Shown here piece after piece: positions 14,669 through 23,014 of a stretch of DNA of 33,663 nt. This DNA is from SIG452 sp045541975. GTDB taxonomy: Bacteria; Bacillota; Clostridia; UMGS1840. A program made the position numbers and the translations under genes. Location of the stretch: assembly GCA_045541975.1 (NCBI GenBank), contig JAZQKB010000008.1, positions 1-33,663 of the forward strand, written 5' to 3'. A model generated the notes under the pieces. That model ran no database searches. It was not told the DNA's origin and saw only the letters and a list, made by a program, of their open reading frames with translations. Numbering within the stretch: position 1 is the stretch's first letter; each line of letters starts with the position of its first letter.

Positions 14669-16867
14669 ATGAAGAAAAACAGCACTTTAAAAACCCAAAA
14701 GAGAATCTTGTGGCTATCCGGCATACTATTGGTATGCTTTCTTTTCTTTGTTGTGAGAATTTCCATCATTCAGTTTGTGGACGGCGAATGGCTTTCCAGA
14801 GAAGCCATTGAGCAGCAAACCCGTGACCGTATGATTAATGCAAAGCGCGGCACCATTTACGACCGTAACGGTAAACAGCTGGCTGTAAGTGCGGATGTGG
14901 AAACGGTAAGTATCTCTCCTGTAACGGTCCGCAAAGCCAATGAACGAGAACTCTGTGCACAAACTTTATCCGAAATTTTAGACATCGAGGAAGAAACCAT
15001 CTTAGAAAAAATTGATATGAACACCTCCTATGTGCTGATTAAGCGAAAGGTGGAAAAAGAGCAGGCAGATGCAATCCGTGATGCCGATCTTTCCGGCGTT
15101 TATTTAGATGCTGACACCAAACGTTACTATCCCTACAACAACATTGCTTCCCACATCATCGGTTTTACCGGTGCTGATAACCAGGGGTTATTGGGAATTG
15201 AACAGATTTACGACAGCAAATTAAAAGGTCAGTACGGCAGAATCGTAACCGCAAGAAATGCAGACGGTACCGAAATGCCTTATAAATACGACCGTTACTA
15301 CACTCCCGAAGATGGAGCAGATATCACTTTAACCATTGATGTTTCCATTCAGCACTTTTTAGAAAAACATCTGGATCAGGCAGTAACCGATTTGCAGCTA
15401 AAGCAAGGTGCAGCAGGCATTATTATGGATGTGAAAACCGGCGAAATTCTCGCTATGTCCACCAAACCAGACTTTGACCTGAATGCTCCCTTTGAAATTA
15501 CCGATACTTCTGCCAAAAAGAAAATTGATGCCATTACCGATGATGAAGAACGCTCCGAAGCCACCAATGAATATTTCAACAAGCTCTGGCGAAATAAAGC
15601 CGTGGTAGATAGCTACGAACCCGGTTCCACCTTCAAAATCATCACTTCCGCTATGGCGCTGGAAGAAAATGTGGTATCCCTGCAAGATACCTTCAACTGT
15701 ACCGGTAGCCATCAGGTGGCAAAAGAACGGATCGGTTGCTGGAAAACGGTTGGACACGGGATTTTGGATTTAACCGGCGCACTGGAAAACTCCTGCAACC
15801 CTGCATTTATGCAGATTGGCGCAAGAATCGGTCAGAAAACTTTCTATAATTACTACAAAGGCTTTGGCTTTACCCAAAAAACAGGTATTGAACTTTACGG
15901 GGAAACCAGCGGTTTATTCTATCCGGAAGGAAGTTTCAATGAAGTGGAACTTGCCACTGCATCCTTCGGTCAGGGCCCCACTGTGACTCCCTTGCAGATG
16001 ATTACTGCAGTCAGTGCCGTTGCCAATGACGGTATTTTAGTAAAACCTCATCTGGTAAAACAGATTACCGATTCCAACGGAACTATTTTAGAAAACTATG
16101 AACCCGTTGAAGTTCGTCAGGTCATTTCCGCACAGACCTCTCAGATTATGCGTAGCTTAATGGAAAGCGTTGTTTCCGAAGGTACCGGTAACAAGGCATA
16201 TTTGGAAGGTCTCCGAGTTGGCGGAAAAACCGGAACCAGTGAAAAGGTTCCCCGCGGAAATCAAAAATATGTGGCATCTTTTGTGGGAATCGCACCCGCT
16301 AATGACCCTCAGATTGCCATTTTAATCATTTTAGACGAACCCCCGGTTGGAAATCATATGGGCGGTACCATTGCATCCCCCTTAGCCGGTAAAATTTTAG
16401 ACGATGTGCTCCGTTATATGGATATGGAACCTGAACTTCCAGAAGGTCAGGATGCAACCGGCGACGTGGAGGTTCCCCGTGTTACCGGAATGAATCTCAC
16501 CGAAGCAAGACAAATCCTCTCTCAGAGCGGTCTTCGCTGTGTGGTGGAAGGAAGCGGTGAAACAGTAACCACCCAGGTTCCCCTCCCCGGTGTGACCGTT
16601 GCAAGAAACGGTACCGTAATTGTGTATACCGGAGATTCCCGCCCCTCCAACAGTGTGGAGGTTCCCGATGTCATCGGAAAAAGCTTTGAAGAAGCAAAAT
16701 CTATTATCGAAAATGCAAAATTCCAGTTCCAGGCAATTGGAATTGCCAATACAACACAAAATGCGGTAGCCTCCACCCAAAGTATTGCACCGGGTGAATA
16801 TGCTACCATCGGCTCACAAATCACCGTGGAATTTACATATCCAACTTCCACCCACGCAGAACCTTAA
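14669..16867 (+). CDS. Division transpeptidase (class B PBP, FtsI/SpoVD type) with two PASTA domains
   Basis: A 732-residue class B penicillin-binding protein that crosslinks septal peptidoglycan with FtsW. A membrane anchor lies at about 12-35. The dimerisation region begins RDRMINAKRGTIYDRNG. The transpeptidase has its catalytic Ser320 in STFK, SCN (375-377) and KTGT (520-523). Two PASTA domains follow (about 610-665 and 672-732), which sense muropeptide or lipid II in related proteins. ATG 14669 with AAGGAG 6 nt upstream is better supported than the in-frame start 63 bases earlier, which adds unrelated residues. SpoVD usually has one PASTA domain, so the vegetative FtsI role is favoured, but a sporulation role is possible. 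Confidence 0.92.
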   Translation: MKKNSTLKTQKRILWLSGILLVCFLFFVVRISIIQFVDGEWLSREAIEQQTRDRMINAKRGTIYDRNGKQLAVSADVETVSISPVTVRKANERELCAQTLSEILDIEEETILEKIDMNTSYVLIKRKVEKEQADAIRDADLSGVYLDADTKRYYPYNNIASHIIGFTGADNQGLLGIEQIYDSKLKGQYGRIVTARNADGTEMPYKYDRYYTPEDGADITLTIDVSIQHFLEKHLDQAVTDLQLKQGAAGIIMDVKTGEILAMSTKPDFDLNAPFEITDTSAKKKIDAITDDEERSEATNEYFNKLWRNKAVVDSYEPGSTFKIITSAMALEENVVSLQDTFNCTGSHQVAKERIGCWKTVGHGILDLTGALENSCNPAFMQIGARIGQKTFYNYYKGFGFTQKTGIELYGETSGLFYPEGSFNEVELATASFGQGPTVTPLQMITAVSAVANDGILVKPHLVKQITDSNGTILENYEPVEVRQVISAQTSQIMRSLMESVVSEGTGNKAYLEGLRVGGKTGTSEKVPRGNQKYVASFVGIAPANDPQIAILIILDEPPVGNHMGGTIASPLAGKILDDVLRYMDMEPELPEGQDATGDVEVPRVTGMNLTEARQILSQSGLRCVVEGSGETVTTQVPLPGVTVARNGTVIVYTGDSRPSNSVEVPDVIGKSFEEAKSIIENAKFQFQAIGIANTTQNAVASTQSIAPGEYATIGSQITVEFTYPTSTHAEP

Positions 16868-16884
16868 GAAAGCAGAGGAACGCC

Positions 16885-18330
16885 ATGTTATTACACGAAT
16901 TGCTCCAAAACGCAGAAATCAAATATCTGAATCAACTGAGTAAAAACGCCTTAAACACAGAAATCACCAATATTTCTTTTGATACCAGAACTGTGTCCAA
17001 AGGCAGTGTATTCGTGTGCATCAAGGGCATTCGTTCCGACCGTCACGGCTATATTCCTCAGGCATTGGAGAAGAAAGCTAGTGTCATTGTGTCCGAGTAT
17101 CCTGTGGAGACGAAAGATGCGGTGAATGTAGTGGTGGAGGATACCAACGTTGCCCTCTCCCATCTGGCAGCAGCATACAATGAAAATCCTCAGAAAAAGC
17201 TTCGTATGATTGGTGTCACCGGTACCAATGGAAAAACCACCGTCACCAATCTGATTAAAAATATGCTGGAAGTATGTGGCTACAAGGTTGGTTTAATTGG
17301 TACCAACGAAATCGTGATTGATAAAACCTCCCACCCTGCCAATGCAACCACTCCCGAAGCGCCCGAATTATTCGGCTACTTAAAACAAATGGCAGACGTA
17401 AACTGTGATTTTGCCGTAATGGAGGTTTCCTCCCACTCTGTCAGCTTAGGAAGAGTGGCGGCAATTCCTTTTGAAATTGGCGTATTTACCAATTTAACTC
17501 AGGATCACTTAGATTACCATATCACCATGGAAAACTACGCTGATGCTAAGGCAGCATTCTTCCGGCAGTGTGAAATTGCAGTCATCAATCAGGACAGTCC
17601 CTATGCTGAAATTATGAAAGCTCAGGCAAAAGGAACCGTAATCACCTACGGCTTATCGGATCACTGTGATTTTTGTGCCAAGGAAATCGAATACCGTGCA
17701 GACGGCGTAACCTACACCGTGTTGCAGGAGAAAGACCCCTACACCATAAAACTGCCGATTCCCGGTAAGTTTTCCGTGTATAATTCCCTGGCAGTATGTG
17801 CCTTATCCGGTGCGCTCTCTGTACCGGACGGCTTTGTGAGAATGGCAATGAAAAAATCCAAAACCGTAAAAGGAAGATGTGAGCTGGTGGAAATCGACAA
17901 ACCCTATCAGGTGATGATTGATTTTGCCCACACTCCAGACGGCATGGAAAATATTTTAACCTCAGTCAACGAATTTAAACCTGCAAGAGTGATCACCGTG
18001 TTTGGTTGCGGCGGTGACCGTGACAAAGGAAAGCGTCCGAAAATGGGTGCAATTGCAAAACAGTATTCCGATGTTGTGGTTGTGACCAGTGATAACCCCC
18101 GTAGCGAAGATATGCAGGCAATTATAGACGATATTATGGTGGGAATCCCCGACAAAACCAACGTATATTCCCACACAGACCGAAAAGAAGCCATCCGCAT
18201 GGCAATGGACCTTGCTAAAGAAGGCGACATTGTTCTGCTGTTGGGCAAAGGCCATGAAATGGTTCAGAAATTTAAAGATTATGAAATTGAATTTGATGAA
18301 AGAGAAGTTGTGAAGTCATTATGCAATTAA
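16885..18330 (+). CDS. murE: UDP-MurNAc-L-Ala-D-Glu:meso-diaminopimelate ligase
   Basis: A 481-residue cytoplasmic ligase adding the third stem-peptide residue to the peptidoglycan precursor with ATP. The ATP loop GTNGKTT is at 113-119, the central substrate region includes MEVSSHSVSLGR and FTNLTQDHLDYH, and the C-terminal domain holds DNPR (403-406), the motif that marks meso-diaminopimelate rather than lysine specificity. The wall is therefore predicted to be of the DAP type. The last 10 nt overlap murF in another frame, indicating coupled translation. Confidence 0.97.
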   Translation: MLLHELLQNAEIKYLNQLSKNALNTEITNISFDTRTVSKGSVFVCIKGIRSDRHGYIPQALEKKASVIVSEYPVETKDAVNVVVEDTNVALSHLAAAYNENPQKKLRMIGVTGTNGKTTVTNLIKNMLEVCGYKVGLIGTNEIVIDKTSHPANATTPEAPELFGYLKQMADVNCDFAVMEVSSHSVSLGRVAAIPFEIGVFTNLTQDHLDYHITMENYADAKAAFFRQCEIAVINQDSPYAEIMKAQAKGTVITYGLSDHCDFCAKEIEYRADGVTYTVLQEKDPYTIKLPIPGKFSVYNSLAVCALSGALSVPDGFVRMAMKKSKTVKGRCELVEIDKPYQVMIDFAHTPDGMENILTSVNEFKPARVITVFGCGGDRDKGKRPKMGAIAKQYSDVVVVTSDNPRSEDMQAIIDDIMVGIPDKTNVYSHTDRKEAIRMAMDLAKEGDIVLLLGKGHEMVQKFKDYEIEFDEREVVKSLCN

Positions 18331-19673
18331 CTGTGCATCAATTACTGAAAGCGGTAAACGGAACTCTGCTGTTTGGCTCACCGGATGCCACCTTCCGCTA
18401 TGTTAGTACCGACAGCCGTGCCAAAATGACCACCGAGCTTTTTATCCCGCTGGTGGGCGAAACCCACGATGGGCATACCTATCTTGAAAGCGCCGTGCAA
18501 AACGGCGCTATCGGTTTTTTAACACAAACGGAAGCTGTGCCTCATATCGGTCAGTTTGCAGTTTTGGTGAAAGACACCACTAAAGCGTTGGGAATGCTTG
18601 GTGCCTATGTGTTAAAAGAGTCCGGCGCAAAGGTAATTGCAATTACGGGAAGTGTTGGCAAAACTACCACCCGTCAATTTGTGGCAGCAGTAGTTTCCCA
18701 ATACGCAAAAACCATTGCCACATCCGGCAACTTCAATAATCATATCGGTCTCCCCTTAACCCTTTTAAAAATGGAGGGAGACGAAAAATTTGCGGTGTTG
18801 GAAATGGGAATGAATCATTTCGGCGAAATTTCCTACCTTTCCAAACTGACAAATCCGCAGATTGCTATTATTTCTTTAATCGGCACTTCCCACATTGAAT
18901 ATTTGGGAAGCCGTGAGAATATCTTAAAAGCAAAGCTTGAAATTTTAGACGGTATGCCCGAAGACGGTCTTCTGCTCTTAAACGGAGACGACGACCTGCT
19001 CTCCAAAGTTAAATGCCGTCAATGCATTGAATATTTTGGAAAAGACAACGCCAAATACCCCTACAAAATCATTTCCGAAGACGGCGTGTTTCAAATGGAC
19101 GGCGATACCTACCAAATCCCCATTCCCGGTGCACATAACATTCAGAATGCCAGTGCAGCCGTCCTGCTGGGTAAACATCTGGGAATGAGCGCCGAACAAA
19201 TTCAGAACGGGCTTTCCGCCTTTCAGTCAGTAGGTTGGCGTCAAAAAACCGAGCAAGTTGGCGATTGCACTTTAATTGCTGACTGCTATAACGCTTCCTT
19301 GGATTCTGACCGTGCCGCACTGCGGGTTCTCGCCCAAAAGAAGAGTGACCGAAAGGTGGCAGTGTTAGGCCCTATCGGAGAGCTTGGCGAATACCTGGAA
19401 TCCATTTTGCAACAGGTTGGTGCCTGTGTGCAAGAAGAAGGCATTGACCGCTTAATCTGCGTAGAGAAAGATGCCGAATATATAAAAGAGGGTGCTATCC
19501 GTGCCGGAATGAATCCCGATTGCATCCACTATTTCCAAAACCGGCAGGACTTCATGACTCGTATCCCCGAACTGTTCCGCCCCAAAGATGCTGTGTTATT
19601 CAAGGCATCCAGAAAATATCAGTTTGAAGAACTGTTTGAAGCTACCAAACAATACCTGAATGCGAAGGAGTGA
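18321..19673 (+). CDS. murF: UDP-MurNAc-tripeptide:D-alanyl-D-alanine ligase
   Basis: A 450-residue Mur ligase that adds D-Ala-D-Ala to complete the pentapeptide precursor. The ATP loop ITGSVGKTTT is at about 108-117, followed by TSGNFNNHIGLPLTLL and EMGMNHFGEI, which are characteristic of MurF. The C-terminal domain includes DCYNASLDSDRAAL and AVLGPIGELGEY, a slightly altered form of the usual LGDMxELG. It starts inside the end of murE and is 6 nt from mraY. Confidence 0.96.
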   Translation: MQLTVHQLLKAVNGTLLFGSPDATFRYVSTDSRAKMTTELFIPLVGETHDGHTYLESAVQNGAIGFLTQTEAVPHIGQFAVLVKDTTKALGMLGAYVLKESGAKVIAITGSVGKTTTRQFVAAVVSQYAKTIATSGNFNNHIGLPLTLLKMEGDEKFAVLEMGMNHFGEISYLSKLTNPQIAIISLIGTSHIEYLGSRENILKAKLEILDGMPEDGLLLLNGDDDLLSKVKCRQCIEYFGKDNAKYPYKIISEDGVFQMDGDTYQIPIPGAHNIQNASAAVLLGKHLGMSAEQIQNGLSAFQSVGWRQKTEQVGDCTLIADCYNASLDSDRAALRVLAQKKSDRKVAVLGPIGELGEYLESILQQVGACVQEEGIDRLICVEKDAEYIKEGAIRAGMNPDCIHYFQNRQDFMTRIPELFRPKDAVLFKASRKYQFEELFEATKQYLNAKE

Positions 19674-19679
19674 TCCACT

Positions 19680-20642
19680 ATGACAATTCCGATTTCAGCT
19701 GCAATCTGTGCAGTCATTGGTTTTTTAGTAAGTGCCCTGGCAGGCCCAATCCTGATTCCGCTGCTCAGAAAACTAAAATTCGGTCAGCAAATTTTAGAGG
19801 AAGGCCCTAACTGGCATAAATCCAAAGCAGGAACCCCCACCATGGGCGGTATAATTTTTATTCTGGCAGTGGTTGTGGTAAGTGCAATCTTTGTGCGGGA
19901 TTTAAAAGGACTGTTTGTGGCAGCATTTGCCATTGCCTGCGGATTAATCGGCTTTGTGGATGATTACATCAAAGTCGTGAAAAAGAGAAATTTAGGTCTC
20001 AGCGCAATGTGGAAAATCATTTTGATGCTGGCTGTTTCCTCCACCTTTGTCATTGCAGGTCTGGAGCTTGGTATCATTCAGACCACCCTCTGGATTCCCT
20101 TCACGCACATTTACCTGGATTTATCCTATTACATCAGCATTCTTTTGGTATTTATGATGATTGGCTTCATCAATGCCGTCAACTTAACCGACGGTGTGGA
20201 CGGTCTGGCAGGTTCTGTAACCTTTGTGGTCAGTCTGTTTTTCACCTTGGTATCTATGGTATTCTTATCCGAAGGTATGACCATGTTCTCCGCAGGACTT
20301 TGCGGTGCATTATGCGGATTTTTAATTTTCAATCTGCATCCTGCCAAAGTGTTTATGGGAGACACCGGTTCTCTCTTCTTAGGCGGTGCTGTGGCTTCTC
20401 TTGCCATTTTAAACGATATGCCCCTGATTCTTATTATCGTGGGAATCATTTATCTGGTGGAAGCGCTGTCCGTGATGATGCAGGTCACCTACTTCAAACT
20501 GACCAAGGGAAAACGAATTTTCAAAATGACTCCTATTCACCATCATTTTGAAATGTCCGGCTTCTCTGAAAATAAAATTGTATTATGGTTTTCGGCAATC
20601 ACTCTGCTTGGTTGCGTGATTGCATTCTTATCTCTGGTATAA
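19680..20642 (+). CDS. mraY: Phospho-N-acetylmuramoyl-pentapeptide transferase
   Basis: A 320-residue integral membrane enzyme with about ten helices that attaches phospho-MurNAc-pentapeptide to undecaprenyl phosphate, giving lipid I. Signatures are TPTMGGI, the catalytic aspartates of FVDDYIKV (94-95), NLTDGVDGLAGS, FMGDTGSLFLGG and the histidine-rich PIHHHFEMSG near the C-terminus. ATG 19680 follows GAAGGAG closely. In most relatives murD follows mraY; here ftsW does. Confidence 0.97.
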   Translation: MTIPISAAICAVIGFLVSALAGPILIPLLRKLKFGQQILEEGPNWHKSKAGTPTMGGIIFILAVVVVSAIFVRDLKGLFVAAFAIACGLIGFVDDYIKVVKKRNLGLSAMWKIILMLAVSSTFVIAGLELGIIQTTLWIPFTHIYLDLSYYISILLVFMMIGFINAVNLTDGVDGLAGSVTFVVSLFFTLVSMVFLSEGMTMFSAGLCGALCGFLIFNLHPAKVFMGDTGSLFLGGAVASLAILNDMPLILIIVGIIYLVEALSVMMQVTYFKLTKGKRIFKMTPIHHHFEMSGFSENKIVLWFSAITLLGCVIAFLSLV

Positions 20643-20659
20643 ATCGGAAATTTTAAGAG

Positions 20660-20696
20660 AAAGGACGGTTCCGGTCCCGGAACTGACTTAAACACC
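20660..20696 (+). promoter_or_regulatory. Hairpin-bridged ribosome-binding site of ftsW
   Basis: The only good Shine-Dalgarno site, AAAGGA (20660-20665), lies 31 nt before the ftsW ATG. An 8-bp hairpin fills most of that gap: CGGTTCCG (20666-20673), loop GTCC, CGGAACTG (20678-20685), with one G-U pair. Folding leaves 11 nt between stem and ATG, a usable spacing. No in-frame ATG, GTG or TTG exists between the mraY stop and ATG 20697. Confidence 0.55.
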
Positions 20697-21833
20697 ATGA
20701 AAAAGCTTACTCCTAAACTCCAACTAAACTGGCGGAACATCGACCACGTGTTTCTTCTGACCGTAATCGCCTTAACGGCATACGGTCTGGTTATGGTGTT
20801 TTCCGCATCTGCCCCCAGCGCCTTTTATATTCACGGAGACAGTATGTTCTTCTTTAAAAATCAGCTTCTTTGGGCGGTGGTTGGATTTGCAGTAATGCTT
20901 TTTGTGTCCATGATTGATTATAAATTCATTAAAAAATGGGTTTTTCCCATCTATGGCTTTGCCATGCTACTGCTCATTGCTGTTTTGCTGGTTGGGCAAC
21001 GCATCAACGGTGCAAAGCGTTGGCTGGACCTTGGAATTTCCACCATTCAGCCCTCAGAATTTGCCAAAATTGCAATTATTATGGCTTGTGCCTGGGTATT
21101 ATCTAAAGTGAAAACCATTGATGTAAAAGAATCTCTTCCTCATCTGATTCTTTGCGGATTGCTTGTGGGATTTGCAGGCATTATGCTGTTGTTACAGCCC
21201 CATTTCTCCGCAATTCTGATTATTCTGTTGGCGCTCGGCATTATGATGATCGCTGCAGGAATCCCCATGCGAATCTTTTCCGTTTTGGCTGGTGCCGTGG
21301 CGGTGCTTGGCACCGTGTTTGCCATTATCGAACCCTACCGTATGCAACGTCTGATTTCTTTTACGGACCCCTTTAAAGATAAAGCGGGTGACGGCTGGCA
21401 GGTTGTGCAGTCTTTATACGCCATCGGAAGTGGCGGATTTTCCGGACTGGGACTCGGCAGAAGCCGTCAGAAATTCTTATATATTCCCGAACCTCAAAAC
21501 GACTTCATTTTCTCCATCATCTGTGAAGAACTTGGATTCTTAGGCGCAATCGCCGTACTGGCTCTGTTTGCACTTCTGCTGTACCGTGCCATCAGAATCG
21601 CTTTAAAAGCACCCGACCGCTACGCCATGTTGTTGGTTTTTGGACTCATTTCCTTAACCATCGTACAAGTGCTTTTAAATATCGGCGTTGCAACCTCTTC
21701 CGTTCCTCCCACAGGGATACCGCTTCCCTTCTTCTCTGCCGGCGGAACCTCCTTTGTGTTCCAGATGATTTCTATGGGAATGATTTTGAACATCTCCACC
21801 CAATCAAGAAAAGAAGCAGAACCTCATATCTGA
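20697..21833 (+). CDS. ftsW: SEDS peptidoglycan polymerase FtsW
   Basis: A 378-residue polytopic membrane protein of the SEDS family that polymerises lipid II into glycan strands at the division site with its partner PBP. Typical segments are YGLVMVFSASAP in the first helix, GAKRWLDLG and IQPSEFAKIAIIMACAW, the large extracellular loop GDGWQVVQSLYAIGSGGFSGLGLGRSRQK, PEPQNDFIFSIICEELGFLG, and VPPTGIPLPFFSAGGTS. The dcw position supports FtsW/SpoVE rather than RodA. Translation seems to depend on an unusual leader in which a hairpin separates the ribosome site from the ATG. Confidence 0.93.
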   Translation: MKKLTPKLQLNWRNIDHVFLLTVIALTAYGLVMVFSASAPSAFYIHGDSMFFFKNQLLWAVVGFAVMLFVSMIDYKFIKKWVFPIYGFAMLLLIAVLLVGQRINGAKRWLDLGISTIQPSEFAKIAIIMACAWVLSKVKTIDVKESLPHLILCGLLVGFAGIMLLLQPHFSAILIILLALGIMMIAAGIPMRIFSVLAGAVAVLGTVFAIIEPYRMQRLISFTDPFKDKAGDGWQVVQSLYAIGSGGFSGLGLGRSRQKFLYIPEPQNDFIFSIICEELGFLGAIAVLALFALLLYRAIRIALKAPDRYAMLLVFGLISLTIVQVLLNIGVATSSVPPTGIPLPFFSAGGTSFVFQMISMGMILNISTQSRKEAEPHI

Positions 21834-21866
21834 CAGTCCTGATTCCTAAAAACAGGAGGCGTTTTT

Positions 21867-22964
21867 GTGAAAGTACTGATTTCCGGCGGCGGAACTGCCG
21901 GTCACATTAATCCTGCAATTGCAATCGGCACCTATCTGAAAAATCAAGGTGCCGAAGTGTTATACATTGGCTCCGACGGAGCTTTGGAAGAAAAGCTTTA
22001 CTCCCAAACCGGATGCAAGTTTTACCGGTTTCCCTCCAAAGGACTGGACAGAAAGCATCTCTTCCGTAACTTTAAAATTTTGGCAACGGATTTTAAGGCA
22101 TATCAAAACATTAAAAAAGTGGTGGAAGAATTTCAGCCGGACGTGGGGGTTTCCACCGGTGGCTATATCAGCGCCCTGGCAATGTTTGCCTTAAAGCAGA
22201 AAAACATCCCTTTTTTGGTGCACGAGCAGAATGCTTATCCCGGCCTAACCACCAAAATGCTCTCCAAATGGGCAAAATACTATGCACTTGCTTTTTCGGA
22301 AGCAAAACCGTTTTTAAAACATCCCGAACGCTCAGTATTGACGGGAAATCCTATTCGCCAGGACTTTTTATCCCAAGAAAAACACCTGGCAAGACAACAA
22401 CTGAATCTTAGAAACGATGCTCCTGTGGTACTCTGCTTTGGCGGAAGTTTAGGAGCTTTAAAGCTGAATGAAGCGTTTGCCCAAATGATTCCCAAAGCGC
22501 AAAAAGACGGCATCACCCTGTTTATCGGAACAGGAAGCCGTTACCACAAAGAGTTTTTGGAGCAAATTAAAAACTACACTTTTGATCACAATCAAATCAG
22601 AATTACACAGTATATAGATGATATGCCCACGGTTCTTTCGGCATGTGATATTGCCATTACCAGAGCAGGTGCTATGACGGTATCAGAGCTTTGTGCAATG
22701 AAAAAGCCGTCCATTCTGATTCCCTCTCCCAACGTGACGGCAAATCATCAGGATAAAAATGCGCATGCTTTGGTAACCTTAGGCGGAGCCGTGAAAATTC
22801 CGGAAACTGCTCTTACGGGAGACGCGTTATACAAAGCTGTTCATTCTCTGGTAACCGATTCAAAACGACTGCATACCATGTCAGAAGCTTTAACGCCCCT
22901 GTCCATCACGGATGCTGATAAAAGAATCGGCGAACTTGTTTATAAAATCGTTTCTCCTACGTAA
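21867..22964 (+). CDS. murG: UDP-GlcNAc:lipid I N-acetylglucosaminyltransferase
   Basis: A 365-residue GT-B glycosyltransferase at the inner membrane face that converts lipid I to lipid II. The N-terminal GGGTAGHINPAIAIG loop, STGGYIS and HEQNAYPGL belong to the acceptor-binding half; CFGGSLGALKLNEA, ITRAGAMTVSELCA and PSPNVTANHQDKNA belong to the UDP-GlcNAc-binding half. The start codon is GTG with a strong AGGAGG 7 nt upstream. Confidence 0.97.
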   Translation: MKVLISGGGTAGHINPAIAIGTYLKNQGAEVLYIGSDGALEEKLYSQTGCKFYRFPSKGLDRKHLFRNFKILATDFKAYQNIKKVVEEFQPDVGVSTGGYISALAMFALKQKNIPFLVHEQNAYPGLTTKMLSKWAKYYALAFSEAKPFLKHPERSVLTGNPIRQDFLSQEKHLARQQLNLRNDAPVVLCFGGSLGALKLNEAFAQMIPKAQKDGITLFIGTGSRYHKEFLEQIKNYTFDHNQIRITQYIDDMPTVLSACDIAITRAGAMTVSELCAMKKPSILIPSPNVTANHQDKNAHALVTLGGAVKIPETALTGDALYKAVHSLVTDSKRLHTMSEALTPLSITDADKRIGELVYKIVSPT

Positions 22965-23010
22965 CAATCGGGCGCACCTTTCATATAATGAAACTGTAAG
23001 AAAGGTGTGA
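22961..23010 (+). promoter_or_regulatory. murA leader with two mutually exclusive hairpins and a possible internal promoter
   Basis: CGCACCTTTC (22973-22982) can pair with GAAAGGTGTG (23000-23009), burying the murA ribosome site AAAGG. The left arm can instead pair locally as TTTCAT (22979-22984) with ATGAAA (22988-22993), freeing it. In addition TATAAT (22984-22989) lies 17 bp from a weak GTAACA (22961-22966); transcripts starting near 22996 would lack the masking arm. Confidence 0.45.
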
Positions 23011-23014
23011 AACT

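Noticed and set aside
20009..20551. 180-codon plus-strand open frame inside mraY
   Set aside because: Out-of-frame shadow of a complete mraY with all catalytic motifs.
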